Below are positions 10,024 through 19,554 of a stretch of DNA of 64,000 nt, in pieces (position 1 is the first letter of the stretch; every line of letters begins with the position of its first letter). The DNA comes from JACPVF01 sp964502095 (GTDB lineage Bacteria; Chloroflexota; Anaerolineae; Anaerolineales; Villigracilaceae), in contig CAZCUF010000001.1 in the NCBI GenBank assembly GCA_964502095.1, positions 62,001 to 126,000 of the forward strand, in the 5' to 3' direction. The notes beneath the pieces were generated by a model that saw nothing but the letters and a program-made list of their open reading frames with translations, was not told the DNA's origin and did not search any database. The position numbers and the translations under genes are program-made.

Positions 10024-10785
10024 TCAATCCAGAATCAAGCCCACTGGACAGTGATCAGAGCCCATGATGTTCTCGTAAATGACCACATCCCGCACGCGCG
10101 GGACGATGGCCTGCGAGGCAAGAAAATAGTCCAGCCGCCAGCCGATGCCGCGTCCACGCGCGTTCATGCGATATGTCCACCATGTATATTGGATTCGGTC
10201 CGGGTACAAATGGCGGTACACATCCACGAATCCGTGATCGAGGAATTTTTGCACCCAGGCGCGCTCCTCCGGTAAGAATCCGGAGGTCTTTTTATTCTGA
10301 TTCGGATTCTTCAAGTCGATGGGCTGATGGGCCGTGTTGAAGTCGCCGGTAATGATGATCGCTTCGCCGTTCGCATGCAACCTGTCGCATAGATCGAGCA
10401 AACAAGCGTAGAAGTCCAACTTGTAACTTACGCGCGCATTGCCGCGCTGGCCGCTCGGGAAATAGACATTTATTAAACGGAAACCGGGGTGCAGGGTCTG
10501 AATGACGCGGCCTTCCACATCGAAACGCGCTTCATCCAATCCCTTCTTCATTTCGAGCGCGGGTGAGCGCAAGAGGGTCGCCACTCCGCTATAACCGGCG
10601 CGTTCGGCGGGATTCCAAATCGCTTCGAATCCATTGAAGGATTCGCGCCATGCGCCCAATTGTTCGGGCCGGGCCTTGATCTCCTGCAAACATAAAACGT
10701 CCGGCTTTTGAGACCACACAGGTTTCAACGAATCCCTGCCCAACACCGCGCGCAATCCATTCACATTCCAAGTTATAATCTTCAT
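10024..10785 (-). CDS. xth: Exodeoxyribonuclease III / AP endonuclease (XthA-like)
   Basis: Predicted 253 aa. The opening MKIITWNVNGLRAVL, the metal ligand in CLQEIKA, the GDFN motif (ITGDFNTAHQPIDL) and the C-terminal MGSDHCPVGL are the standard signatures of the ExoIII branch of the exonuclease-endonuclease-phosphatase superfamily. The enzyme cuts the backbone at abasic sites and trims 3' ends during base-excision repair in the cytoplasm. It is divergent from the response regulator gene, with 47 bases between the two starts that must hold both promoters. Nothing looks damaged or missing. Confidence 0.92.
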   Translation of the reverse strand: MKIITWNVNGLRAVLGRDSLKPVWSQKPDVLCLQEIKARPEQLGAWRESFNGFEAIWNPAERAGYSGVATLLRSPALEMKKGLDEARFDVEGRVIQTLHPGFRLINVYFPSGQRGNARVSYKLDFYACLLDLCDRLHANGEAIIITGDFNTAHQPIDLKNPNQNKKTSGFLPEERAWVQKFLDHGFVDVYRHLYPDRIQYTWWTYRMNARGRGIGWRLDYFLASQAIVPRVRDVVIYENIMGSDHCPVGLILD

Positions 10786-10832
10786 ATTGGGTTCCGTTTT
10801 ATGGTAAACTTTCCGCCAAGAAAGGCATTTGC

Positions 10833-11228
10833 ATGAGCGATAAATCGGTCAAGCGGATTCTGTGCGTGGAAGACGAACAAGAGATGATTGACCTAATTCG
10901 ACTCATTCTTGCGCGGCGCGGTTTTGAGGTCAGGGGAGCGTCCGGTGGAACTGAAGGCCTGAAAATGATTCGTGAAGAACTGCCCGATCTGGTTCTGCTA
11001 GATTTGATGATGCCGGACATGGACGGCTGGGAAGTATATCAGCAAATGAAAGCCGATGAAAAAACGCGCAGTATTCCGGTGATCGTGGTCACCGCCAAAG
11101 CCCAAAACATAGACCGCGTGCTGGGCGTACACATTGCAAAGGTTGACGATTACATCACCAAACCGTTCAGCCCGCAGGAACTGCTCAACAGCGTGGAAAA
11201 AGTGTTGGGCATCGAAAACCTCGCCTGA
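10833..11228 (+). CDS. Single-domain response regulator (receiver)
   Basis: Predicted 131 aa, a stand-alone CheY-type receiver with no output domain. ILCVEDEQEM gives the acidic pocket, LVLLDLMMPDMDGWE holds the phosphorylated aspartate, VIVVTAKAQN the conserved Thr, and YITKPFSPQEL the Lys-Pro pair. Such proteins pass a phosphoryl signal by protein contact. No histidine kinase gene is adjacent, so the partner is unknown. AAGAAAGG lies 5-12 bases before the ATG. The gene ends at a strong terminator, so it is probably monocistronic. Confidence 0.9.
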   Translation: MSDKSVKRILCVEDEQEMIDLIRLILARRGFEVRGASGGTEGLKMIREELPDLVLLDLMMPDMDGWEVYQQMKADEKTRSIPVIVVTAKAQNIDRVLGVHIAKVDDYITKPFSPQELLNSVEKVLGIENLA

Positions 11229-11236
11229 TCCGGCAG

Positions 11237-11267
11237 GACGGTCTCAACAGACCGTCTTATTTTTTTC
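11237..11267 (+). terminator. Intrinsic terminator after the response regulator
   Basis: GACGGTCT (11237-11244) and AGACCGTC (11249-11256) form an 8-bp stem with a CAAC loop, followed by TTATTTTTTT. Confidence 0.88.
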
Positions 11268-11269
11268 TC

Positions 11270-11644
11270 ATGCAGTCATTGATTTTTGTAGATAATTTAA
11301 GCACGCCTCTCGCCTCCCCCGCCAAAGTGGAATATTGCGAATCATTTTCCTCGCGCCTGCGAGGCCTGATGTTTCGTCCGCATCTTGGCCGCGACGAAGG
11401 CCTGCTTCTGGTGGAAGGACGCGACTCGCGCCTCGACTCGTCCATTCACATGTTCTTTGTATCCTTCGATCTGGCAGTATTTTGGATCAATTCCTCGCTC
11501 ACGGTGGTGGAAAAGGTCATTGCGAAATCGTGGAGACCCGCTTATATGTCGAAACAGCCCGCGCGCTACATCCTTGAAATCCATCCCGCGCGCTGGGATG
11601 ACTATCAAATTGGGGATCGGGTTGAATTCAAGAATGCGCCATAA
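11270..11644 (+). CDS. DUF192 family protein
   Basis: Predicted 124 aa. The pattern SRLRGLMFRPHLGRDEGLLL followed by SSIHMFFVSFDLAVFWINS and YILEIHP is characteristic of DUF192, a small beta-rich family of unknown function. Members are often secreted or found beside envelope genes; this copy has no signal peptide, which is common in the shorter Chloroflexota versions. The stop codon lies 9 bases into the next gene (LysM/M23 peptidase), so translation is probably coupled. The start lies just after the T-run of the upstream terminator, so the promoter must sit in or before that hairpin; no ribosome-binding site is obvious. Confidence 0.82.
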   Translation: MQSLIFVDNLSTPLASPAKVEYCESFSSRLRGLMFRPHLGRDEGLLLVEGRDSRLDSSIHMFFVSFDLAVFWINSSLTVVEKVIAKSWRPAYMSKQPARYILEIHPARWDDYQIGDRVEFKNAP

Positions 11645-13034
11645 ACTTTTAGCAATCCTGCTCTTGTTTCTTCTATTGTTAATGAATGTGCATCCGGCAT
11701 CTGCGCAGGATACCGGCGGACCGGTTTACATTGTTCAATCCGGCGATACGCTTTCCTCCATCGCGGAGCGCTTCAACGTGACACTCGACGCGCTTATGCA
11801 AGCCAACAACATTACTAATCCGGACTTACTTGCGGCAGGCCAGCCATTGACCATTCCCGGACTCGAGGGCGTGAGCGGCACGCTTCAAACCGAAGTGGTC
11901 AACTTTGGCGATACCTTCCGAAGTTTCGTTCGACACACACAAGTTTCGCCGGAGATGCTCGAGAAATTAAACCGGCTCGTAAGTCCAAGCGAATTGTATA
12001 TAGGCGCAACCATGATCGTTCCCGCGCAACAAGACCAGCCCGAATTAACCGCGCGCGCCGCGCTCTCAAAGGGTCAGTCACTATTGGAACTCGCGGTGAC
12101 GCAGGGCACCGATCCCTGGACATTAGCCGAACTTAACGGTCTCGCGGGGACCTGGGATGGTTTGCCCGGCGACGCGTTATACACACCCGGGACTGGACCA
12201 GGCCAAACCTCCGCGGGCCTACCCTCTGCGTTTCTCAGCGCCGAGATTCCCACCCTGCCGTTCAAACAAGGCGGGACAGCCGAGATCGTTGTCAAACCTG
12301 CCGTTGGCGCAACGCTGAGCGGCACCCTGGTAGACAAACCACTGCACTTCTTCCCAATGGACGATGGACAGATGGTAGCTTTGCAAGGCGTCTATGTAAT
12401 GCTCAATCCCGGGATATACCCGCTGGAATTAGACGCAACACTGCCGGATGGCACAAAGCAATCCTTCGAGCAAATGGTACTGGTCGGTATAGGCGATCAG
12501 CCCAAAACGGCCATCCCCGTACCTCCCGAAGATCCTTCATTGATGGAATCGGAGGACAATCAAATCGCGTCCATTGTGGCACAGGCCACACCGACAAAGT
12601 ATTGGCAGGGCGAATTCATTTTACCGGTCGGCCTGCCCTATTGCATAAAGGACTGGTTTGGCACGCCGCGCGACCTTCCCTATGAGGGAAATATGTATCA
12701 TTACTTTCATAGCGGCGTGGATTACGGCGTTTGTTCCGAAGACCATCCTTTTGATATTTATGCGGCCGCGCCCGGCAAAGTGGTTTACACCGGCAAGCTC
12801 AATGCGCGCGGGAACGTTACCATCATTGATGTGGGCTGGGGGGTTTACACAATTTATGCCCATCAACTTGACGACGGAATTTATGTTTCAGTGGGACAGC
12901 AAGTGCAGGCTGGGCAGTTGATCGGTCATATCGGCGCGACCGGGCATGTTACAGGGCCGCATCTTCACTTCGAAATGTGGGTCAATGGCGTCCAAGTTAA
13001 CCCGCTCGAGTGGTTGAATCGCGCATATCCGTGA
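11634..13034 (+). CDS. Secreted LysM / M23 (LytM-type) metallopeptidase
   Basis: Predicted 466 aa. A signal peptide (MRHKLLAILLLFLLLLMNVH, cleavage likely after ASA) is followed by a clear LysM domain (VYIVQSGDTLSSIAERFNVT) and two weaker LysM-like repeats (VVNFGDTFRSFVRHTQVS and LSKGQSLLELAVTQGTDP). The C-terminal ~130 residues are a LytM peptidase: the HSGVDYGV ligand pair, YAHQ and HLHFEMW. Family members cut peptidoglycan cross-bridges or act as inactive activators of amidases; here the zinc ligands look intact. A ~200-residue middle region of beta-sandwich appearance has no family I recognise. The ATG at 11634 overlaps the DUF192 stop and was preferred because it starts exactly at the signal peptide. 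Confidence 0.87.
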   Translation: MRHKLLAILLLFLLLLMNVHPASAQDTGGPVYIVQSGDTLSSIAERFNVTLDALMQANNITNPDLLAAGQPLTIPGLEGVSGTLQTEVVNFGDTFRSFVRHTQVSPEMLEKLNRLVSPSELYIGATMIVPAQQDQPELTARAALSKGQSLLELAVTQGTDPWTLAELNGLAGTWDGLPGDALYTPGTGPGQTSAGLPSAFLSAEIPTLPFKQGGTAEIVVKPAVGATLSGTLVDKPLHFFPMDDGQMVALQGVYVMLNPGIYPLELDATLPDGTKQSFEQMVLVGIGDQPKTAIPVPPEDPSLMESEDNQIASIVAQATPTKYWQGEFILPVGLPYCIKDWFGTPRDLPYEGNMYHYFHSGVDYGVCSEDHPFDIYAAAPGKVVYTGKLNARGNVTIIDVGWGVYTIYAHQLDDGIYVSVGQQVQAGQLIGHIGATGHVTGPHLHFEMWVNGVQVNPLEWLNRAYP

Positions 13035-13083
13035 TAGAAAATGGTTGCGTTTCAATCCTGACTATGTTAAACTCTACGCACTC

Positions 13084-13584
13084 ATGACATCCTATGTAAA
13101 TTACCTGAAACAAAGCGAAATATTTTTTCAGTTCACTTCCACACAATTGGAACTGGTTGCAAATTTGTGCAAGGAGGCAGTTTACGATGCCGGGGATGAG
13201 ATCTTCCCGGAGAACAATGACAGCAACGAGCTTTACATCATCATACAGGGGGAAGTGGATATCTCGATCAGTTCATGGGTGATCAGCGGAGAAAATTCAG
13301 GCGGGAGCGATTCGGCCATTGCCAAATTACGCCGCGGGCAATCATTTGGAGAAATTGCTCTTGTGGACGAAGGCTTGCGCTCTGCCTCGGCGCGCGCAAC
13401 GCAAAAGGATACGCGGTTGTTGGTCATTCCGCGTGATAAATTAATGATGCTCTGCGAAACATATCCCCAGCTCGGATTTCGTTTAATGTACAACCTGGCC
13501 GCCGACCTGGCGATGAAGATTCGAAATACAGATTTGCGCGTACGAGGCCGGCTTTTGTATCAACCGCAGTCTTCCAGAAAATAA
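13084..13584 (+). CDS. Cyclic-nucleotide-binding domain protein without DNA-binding domain
   Basis: Predicted 166 aa, one cNMP-binding (CAP-like effector) domain. The phosphate-binding cassette region reads RGQSFGEIALVDEGLRSASARA, close to the canonical FGE(I/L)AL...R(S/T)A pattern, so nucleotide binding is plausible. No helix-turn-helix follows, unlike Crp/Fnr regulators; the protein ends soon after the domain. It may act as a stand-alone sensor or as a partner of another protein. A TTG at 13045 would add 13 residues; the ATG at 13084 fits the fold better, although neither has a convincing ribosome-binding site. TATGTT at 13063-13068 could be a -10 box giving an almost leaderless mRNA. Confidence 0.78.
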   Translation: MTSYVNYLKQSEIFFQFTSTQLELVANLCKEAVYDAGDEIFPENNDSNELYIIIQGEVDISISSWVISGENSGGSDSAIAKLRRGQSFGEIALVDEGLRSASARATQKDTRLLVIPRDKLMMLCETYPQLGFRLMYNLAADLAMKIRNTDLRVRGRLLYQPQSSRK

Positions 13585-13604
13585 AATAGCCCGGGCAAAA
13601 CCTC

Positions 13605-13633
13605 TTGACCGTTCTCGATAATTCATTTAATAT
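13605..13633 (+). promoter_or_regulatory. Promoter of the branched-chain amino-acid transport operon
   Basis: TTGACC at 13605-13610 and TAATAT at 13628-13633 are 17 bases apart. Transcription would begin near 13640, leaving a leader of about 200 bases before the binding-protein gene. Confidence 0.75.
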
Positions 13634-13639
13634 TAATGT

Positions 13640-13843
13640 TTATCAGGTTGAACCTTAGGGATCTGAAAAGCCGAGAGAAATTCCATTCGTCGGGGTTTTC
13701 TCCGGCTTTCGTGTAATTTGAAAGGTCGTTTCTTAAATTCGCCAAAAAGGAGGTGGTCTCGACATCGGCAGTATTGTCGGCTGTGTTGCGCCATACCCGT
13801 TTACGGGTAGAGGTTTCACCAACAAAATTCGGAGGAGCAAGAA
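13640..13843 (+). promoter_or_regulatory. Long structured 5' leader of the liv-type operon
   Basis: The ~200-base leader contains three pairable elements: AAAGCCG at 13667-13673 with CGGCTTT at 13703-13709 (extended by GAGAAA/TTTTCTC), CGACA at 13760-13764 with TGTCG at 13775-13779, and a perfect TACCCGT-TT-ACGGGTA hairpin at 13794-13809. A GGAGGAGC ribosome-binding site follows. I do not recognise a known riboswitch class. A short frame from about 13774 runs through to overlap the ATG of the binding protein, but nothing shows that it is translated. Confidence 0.45.
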
Positions 13844-15103
13844 ATGTCTAAGCGTTCGTTCGCTCTATTTTCAGTGTTAGTTGTGGCCAGCATGATCCTC
13901 GCCGCCTGCGGTGGCGGCGGTGGCGGCGGCGGCACAACTCTCAAGGTTGTCTCCAGCTTGCCGATGACCGGCGCTTCCCTGACTCAGACCCAGACCATCG
14001 TCAACGCTATTCAACTGCGCCTCGCGCAGTCCAACAGTTCCGTCTGCGGCGGAAAGTATAAGATTGCCTACGAAGCATGGGATGACGCTTCAGCCGCGCT
14101 CGGTAAGTGGGACCCGGCTGTTGAGACCGAAAACGGCAACAAGGCCGCGGCCGATAAGTCCATCATCGCCTATATCGGCACCTTCAACTCGGGCGCTGCG
14201 GCTTTGTCCATCCCGATTCTGAATCAGGCTGGACCTCTGGTCATGATCTCCCCGGCCAATACCTATCCCGGCCTGACCAAGACCACCGGCGCGGATATTG
14301 CGGCTGGCGAACCTGGGAAGTTCTACCCCACCGGCGTCCGCAACTACACCCGTGTAGTGACAGCCGATGACGTTCAGGGCAAGGTGGATGCCAACTTCAT
14401 GCACACACAGCTCGGCGTCAACAGTGTTTACATTCTCGATGACCAGGAACTGTACGGCAAGGGCGTTGCCGATGTGTTCGAATCGACCGCCAAGGAAATC
14501 GGCATGACGGTGCTCGGTCACGAAGGCATCGATCCGAAGGCCGCTGATTACAAAGCCCTGATGACCAAGATCTCGACCAGCAACAACGGCAATCCGCCGG
14601 ATGGCATCTTCGTCGGCATGGTGGTGGATAACAACGCCGCCCAGCTGGTGAAAGACAAAGTTGCGATCATGGGCGATAACACCAAGGTCAAGTACATGGG
14701 CCCGGATGGCGTTCAGACCCAGGCCTTCATCGACGGCGCGGGCGCGGATGTTGCGGACGGCGTTTATGCTTCCGTCGGCGGCCTGCCCCTCGATAAACTT
14801 GGTCCTTCCGGCCAGAAGTTCCTGAGCGATTACGAAGCCAAATACGGCAAGCTGACCGAGCCGTATGCGGTGTACGGTTATGAGGCCATGAACGTCCTGA
14901 TGCAGGCGCTCGAAAACGTTTGCGCTGCGGGCGGCAACCCGGCTGATCGCGCGACCGTCAACAAAGCGGTCTTCGCCATCAAGGACTTCAATGGTGTGCT
15001 CGGAACCTGGTCGTTCGATGCGAACGGTGACACAAGCATCACCGACATGACGATCTACCAAGTCCAGAACGGCGCTTACACGCCAGTCGGCACGTTCAAG
15101 TAA
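13844..15103 (+). CDS. ABC transporter substrate-binding lipoprotein, branched-chain amino-acid type
   Basis: Predicted 419 aa. A lipoprotein signal peptide ends in MILAAC, and the mature protein begins with a run of about eight glycines as a flexible tether. The rest is a periplasmic-binding-protein type I fold of the LivJ/LivK family (LKVVSSLPMTGASL, then YIGTFNSGAAALSIPILNQA, RVVTADDVQGKVDANF, VYGYEAMNVLMQALE). It captures amino acids or related small molecules outside the cell for the permeases encoded next. The start has a strong GGAGGAGC site. A terminator-like hairpin follows the gene, so the binding protein is probably made in excess over the membrane parts. Exact ligand unknown. Confidence 0.9.
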   Translation: MSKRSFALFSVLVVASMILAACGGGGGGGGTTLKVVSSLPMTGASLTQTQTIVNAIQLRLAQSNSSVCGGKYKIAYEAWDDASAALGKWDPAVETENGNKAAADKSIIAYIGTFNSGAAALSIPILNQAGPLVMISPANTYPGLTKTTGADIAAGEPGKFYPTGVRNYTRVVTADDVQGKVDANFMHTQLGVNSVYILDDQELYGKGVADVFESTAKEIGMTVLGHEGIDPKAADYKALMTKISTSNNGNPPDGIFVGMVVDNNAAQLVKDKVAIMGDNTKVKYMGPDGVQTQAFIDGAGADVADGVYASVGGLPLDKLGPSGQKFLSDYEAKYGKLTEPYAVYGYEAMNVLMQALENVCAAGGNPADRATVNKAVFAIKDFNGVLGTWSFDANGDTSITDMTIYQVQNGAYTPVGTFK

Positions 15104-15122
15104 ACCTGGTTTGGTTTCACAT

Positions 15123-15153
15123 GGGGCGGCGTGTTTACGCCGCCCCTCTTTTT
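15123..15153 (+). terminator. Partial terminator between binding protein and permease genes
   Basis: GGGGCGGCG (15123-15131) pairs with CGCCGCCCC (15138-15146), followed by TCTTTTT. Placed inside the operon, it would let only part of the transcription continue into the permease genes. Confidence 0.8.
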
Positions 15154-15184
15154 GAATGTAGAGCAAGCGATCGTTAGGAGGAGC

Positions 15185-16297
15185 ATGGGCTCGAAAATCG
15201 CCATTACACTGAGACGCATTGGGCTGACCGCCCTCGCGCTCTATGTTATTTTCCTTCTCGGACCAATTGCGGGATTGGACGTGCCTGCCATTGCCGCCGC
15301 CATTAAGAGCAATCCGCTTCAATTGGTACAGTTCCTGATCATCGGCATAGCAAACGGCGCCATTTGGGCGATCATCGCGCTCGGGTACACCATGGTGTAT
15401 GGCATTGTCGAATTGATCAATTTCGCGCACGGCGACGTGTACATGTTCGGGGTTTTCACATCGCTGACCGTGTTATCTCTGACGGGTACACTTAAGTCCA
15501 AAGACCCGGTTCAAATTATCCTCGGAATTGTGCTTGCACTTATCATCGCCATTATTGTTTGCGCAGTGTTGAATGCGGGCATCGAACGCCTGGCCTACCG
15601 CAGGTTGCGCAACGCGCCGCGCCTCGCGCCTTTGATCTCTGCCATCGGCATGTCGTTCGTTGTCGAAAACATCGGCCTGATCTGGGCCGCGCAGACCTGG
15701 CTGGTTCCCTCTTTTGGAACAACGGGCGGAGCCTCACAAAAAGCCTTTCCGGATATGCTGGGCGTGATCTTCACCAGCCTCGGAAAAGATACCAATCTAT
15801 TGGCGGGCACCGGCATCGCACTTCGGTTCACGATCAAAGACCTGCTGGTGATCGTGCTCGCTTCCGTTTTAATGATCGCTTTGCGGTTTTTCATTCAAAA
15901 GACAAGGCTCGGCAAAGCGATGCGCGCGACCGCACAAAACCGGGACGCGGCCAGGATGCTTGGCATCGATATCGATAAGGTAATTACCGCGACATTCCTG
16001 ATCGGCGGCGGTCTGGCGGGCGCCGCCGGTTTAATGGCCGGCTTATACAACAATACCGCATGGTGGTTTATGGGATTCCGCGCAGGCCTATATGCCTTCA
16101 CAGCCGCGGTCTTGGGCGGCATCGGAAACATTGCCGGCGCCATGCTCGGCGGATTCATGATCGGCCTGTTAGCATCCTTCAGTGATGGCTATTTGAATGC
16201 CCGCTGGACAGAAGCCTGGATTTTTGCAATCCTCGTTCTCATTCTGGTTCTGCGCCCCACCGGCTTGCTCGGTGAGCAAGTCGGCGAGAAAGCATAA
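15185..16297 (+). CDS. livH: Branched-chain amino-acid ABC transporter permease (LivH-like)
   Basis: Predicted 370 aa with about eight to nine membrane segments. Typical LivH stretches are IGIANGAIWAIIALGYTMVY, GIVELINFAHGDVYMFG, and the EAA-like cytoplasmic loop KAMRATAQNRDAARMLGID that docks with the ATPases. It forms one half of the transport channel with the next gene product. The ATG at 15185 follows TAGGAGGAGC; an upstream ATG at 15131 lies in the terminator hairpin and was rejected. An extra N-terminal segment of ~45 residues before the conserved core is common in this lineage's homologues as far as I recall. Confidence 0.92.
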   Translation: MGSKIAITLRRIGLTALALYVIFLLGPIAGLDVPAIAAAIKSNPLQLVQFLIIGIANGAIWAIIALGYTMVYGIVELINFAHGDVYMFGVFTSLTVLSLTGTLKSKDPVQIILGIVLALIIAIIVCAVLNAGIERLAYRRLRNAPRLAPLISAIGMSFVVENIGLIWAAQTWLVPSFGTTGGASQKAFPDMLGVIFTSLGKDTNLLAGTGIALRFTIKDLLVIVLASVLMIALRFFIQKTRLGKAMRATAQNRDAARMLGIDIDKVITATFLIGGGLAGAAGLMAGLYNNTAWWFMGFRAGLYAFTAAVLGGIGNIAGAMLGGFMIGLLASFSDGYLNARWTEAWIFAILVLILVLRPTGLLGEQVGEKA

Positions 16298-16308
16298 AGA
16301 GGTGCACC

Positions 16309-17895
16309 ATGCAGAAAAACATAAAAAATAGCACCACTTTTGGCATTGTCGGCGGGGTGTTGACCTTCCTCTTCGGCGGCTGGTCTGTGGCTGTGATCGG
16401 GGTCTTAATGGGCGTCGGTCTTGGGCTTTCCATCGGAAATCAATTACACAAAGACCGGCCTCCTTTGGATTCCGTAAAGAAGGCCCTGCCGGAAATCACG
16501 CTCACAGCAGGGATTTTGCTTGTCCTAAGTCTGGCTCAAAATTACCTGATCAATCCGCTCATCGGAGATACACCATCTTTCCCGGATGTCGTGATACCGG
16601 CAAATCTAATCGGTTTCTTCGGCAGTATCTTATTCGCGGCTGTGACCGTCTGGCTCTCCGGCCTTCCCGATCAAGCTGAACGAACCGGCAAACTCATTCT
16701 TCTGGCTGTCATCGTTATTTCCTTCCCGTTCGTTGACAACTTCACCGGCTTACGCTGGATGGCTCAGATTATCTTTTCCCTGATCTTCGTTATCCTCGGC
16801 ATGGGCTTGAATATTGTAGTGGGTTACGCCGGCCTGCTCGATCTGGGATACGCGGCATTCTTCGCGATTGGCGCCTACACCACCGCGATCTTATCCTCCA
16901 CCGGATCGGTGTTGTATATCCAAAACCACATCATCCTTAACTTCTGGCTGGTCATCCCGATCGCGGCAGTCATAGCGGCGATATTTGGCCTGCTTTTGGG
17001 CGCGCCCACCTTGCCCTTGCGAGGCGATTATCTCGCCATTGTGACACTGGGCTTCGGTGAAATCGTTCCGGTGCTATTCCGCAACCTCATTGATGTCACC
17101 ATCAACGAACCGCTCACCTGCTGGATCATTCCGGGCATTCAACGCCTGTTCGGAATGACCTCCTCCATCGCATGTGTCGTAGTAACCAGCCACCTGGATC
17201 TAACCGCGGGCGAAAAGGGCATCAATCCAATCGACCGGCCCATATTGCCTTTCATCGGCGAATTCACTTCCTCCAACGCCATTCCGTGGTATTTCCTGAT
17301 CATTGCCATCATCCTGCTTTCGATCTTCCTGATCAACCGCTTGCGCGAGAGCAGGCTTGGCCGCGCCTGGATGGCCATTCGGGAAGACGAGTTGGCCGCA
17401 TCCCAGATGGGTATTGATCCGGTGCGCACCAAGCTGTTGGCATTCGCCATGGGAGCCACTTTCTCCGGTTTTGCCGGTACGTTCTACGCTTCCTATATTG
17501 CAGGCATCTTCCCCAGCGTGTTTGAGTTCAGCGCCTCGATCATCATCTTGTGTATCGTGATCCTCGGCGGTATGGGAAATGTCTATGGCGTGATCGTGGG
17601 CGGCCTCGTCATCAATCTCTCGGACCGTTTGTTACTGCCCGCATTGAAAGATTTCTTCACCGGCCTGCTGAATCACACCGTTTTGCCTGCGCTCACCTTC
17701 AACCCCACCCTGCAATCGGCCGTGGCGCAAAATGCGAATCCAATCCTCTATCGTTGGGGATTGTTCGGCCTCGTTCTCGTCATCATGATGGCGGTCAGGC
17801 CGGAAGGCCTTCTGCCGAGCGCGCGTCGGCGCATGGAACTGCACGCCGATGAAGAATCCTCTGCAGGTCCCGCAAATCCCGCGGCGGCGAAATAG
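16309..17895 (+). CDS. livM: Branched-chain amino-acid ABC transporter permease (LivM-like)
   Basis: Predicted 528 aa, longer than the usual ~330-430 because about 150 hydrophobic residues precede the conserved LivM core. The core begins near GLNIVVGYAGLLDLGYAAFF and includes LRGDYLAIVTLGFGEIVPVL and the coupling loop GRAWMAIREDELAASQMGID. A cytoplasmic or extracellular insert with two cysteines (TCWIIPGIQRLFG and SIACVV) lies in the middle. Pairs with the LivH-like permease. GAGGTG precedes the ATG at 16309, 11 bases after livH stops. The N-terminal extension contains about four extra membrane segments of unknown use. Confidence 0.9.
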   Translation: MQKNIKNSTTFGIVGGVLTFLFGGWSVAVIGVLMGVGLGLSIGNQLHKDRPPLDSVKKALPEITLTAGILLVLSLAQNYLINPLIGDTPSFPDVVIPANLIGFFGSILFAAVTVWLSGLPDQAERTGKLILLAVIVISFPFVDNFTGLRWMAQIIFSLIFVILGMGLNIVVGYAGLLDLGYAAFFAIGAYTTAILSSTGSVLYIQNHIILNFWLVIPIAAVIAAIFGLLLGAPTLPLRGDYLAIVTLGFGEIVPVLFRNLIDVTINEPLTCWIIPGIQRLFGMTSSIACVVVTSHLDLTAGEKGINPIDRPILPFIGEFTSSNAIPWYFLIIAIILLSIFLINRLRESRLGRAWMAIREDELAASQMGIDPVRTKLLAFAMGATFSGFAGTFYASYIAGIFPSVFEFSASIIILCIVILGGMGNVYGVIVGGLVINLSDRLLLPALKDFFTGLLNHTVLPALTFNPTLQSAVAQNANPILYRWGLFGLVLVIMMAVRPEGLLPSARRRMELHADEESSAGPANPAAAK

Positions 17896-17906
17896 GAGAA
17901 GCTACC

Positions 17907-18683
<777 letters not shown>

Positions 18684-18695
18684 CACAAGGTATAC

Positions 18696-19406
18696 ATGAT
18701 GCTTGAATTAAAAGACGTACACACGTATTACGGCAATATCCATGCTTTGAAAGGTATTTCACTCAGAGTGGACAAAGGTGAGATTGTCACCCTAATCGGC
18801 TCAAACGGCGCCGGCAAGACCACTACTCTGAGGACAATTCAAGGCATTCTCCGCCCGCGTTCGGGAACGATCTTACTGGAAGGCGAGGCGCTCGAAAAAC
18901 TCCCGCCGCATGAGATCGCCGGGCGCGGAATCGCGCAAAGTCCCGAGGGCCGCCTCATTTTCCCGCGCATGAGCGTGATGGAAAACCTGGAAATGGGCGC
19001 ATACGCCCGCAAGGACAAGGCTGGTATCAAAGACGACCTGGAGCGCGTCTTCTCCCTGTTTCCGCGCCTCAAGGAACGCACCATGCAAAAAGGCGGCACG
19101 CTTTCCGGCGGAGAACAACAGATGCTGGCCATGGGACGCGCCCTAATGGCCCGTCCACGCATTCTACTGCTGGACGAACCGTCCATGGGCCTGGCGCCCA
19201 TTCTGGTGGAATTGATTTTCGAGACGATCATTTCCATCAACAAGGAAGGTACAACCATCCTGCTCGTCGAACAGAACGCGCTGATGGCCTTATCCATTGC
19301 CAATCGCGGTTACGTGATTCAGACCGGCGAGATCGCCCTGACCGATGACGCGCAAAATCTGACCAAGAACGAAATGGTTCAAAAATCGTACCTGGGCGTC
19401 GAATAA
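18696..19406 (+). CDS. livF: Branched-chain amino-acid ABC transporter ATPase (LivF-like)
   Basis: Predicted 236 aa. Walker A GSNGAGKTTTLR, signature LSGGEQQMLAMGRALM and Walker B ILLLDEPSMGLAP match LivF, and the ending KNEMVQKSYLGVE is the normal LivF C-terminus. It forms the ATPase dimer with LivG. The start is the ATG at 18696, with a second ATG one codon later at 18699; either is possible since no strong ribosome-binding site precedes them. It is the last gene before a strong terminator. Confidence 0.94.
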   Translation: MMLELKDVHTYYGNIHALKGISLRVDKGEIVTLIGSNGAGKTTTLRTIQGILRPRSGTILLEGEALEKLPPHEIAGRGIAQSPEGRLIFPRMSVMENLEMGAYARKDKAGIKDDLERVFSLFPRLKERTMQKGGTLSGGEQQMLAMGRALMARPRILLLDEPSMGLAPILVELIFETIISINKEGTTILLVEQNALMALSIANRGYVIQTGEIALTDDAQNLTKNEMVQKSYLGVE

Positions 19407-19428
19407 GCAAAAAGCGACAGTCGCCAAG

Positions 19429-19470
19429 AAAAGAGACCCGTTTTCTCCGGCTGGAAAACGGGTCTCTTTT
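19429..19470 (+). terminator. Strong terminator at the end of the liv operon
   Basis: AAAAGAGACCCGTTTTC (19429-19445) and its perfect complement (19454-19470) form a 17-bp stem around an 8-base loop, ending in TTTT. Confidence 0.92.
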
Positions 19471-19554
19471 GCGACTTTACACTATCATTTCAACTTGAAA
19501 AACGGCTTGTGAATCACAGTAAAATTGACTTCAGGTAACCGCGCGGAGGCGGCT

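Noticed and set aside
13774..13851. A short leader frame ending inside the start of the liv binding protein gene
   Set aside because: It has no convincing start and ribosome-binding site, and it overlaps a perfect hairpin; kept only as a note to the leader.
14090..15430. A 446-codon open frame on the minus strand across the liv binding protein and permease genes
   Set aside because: It is antisense to two clear genes; its protein is low-complexity-like, rich in His, Arg and Asp, with no recognisable domain, and the frame is kept open only by the GC-rich third positions of the sense genes.
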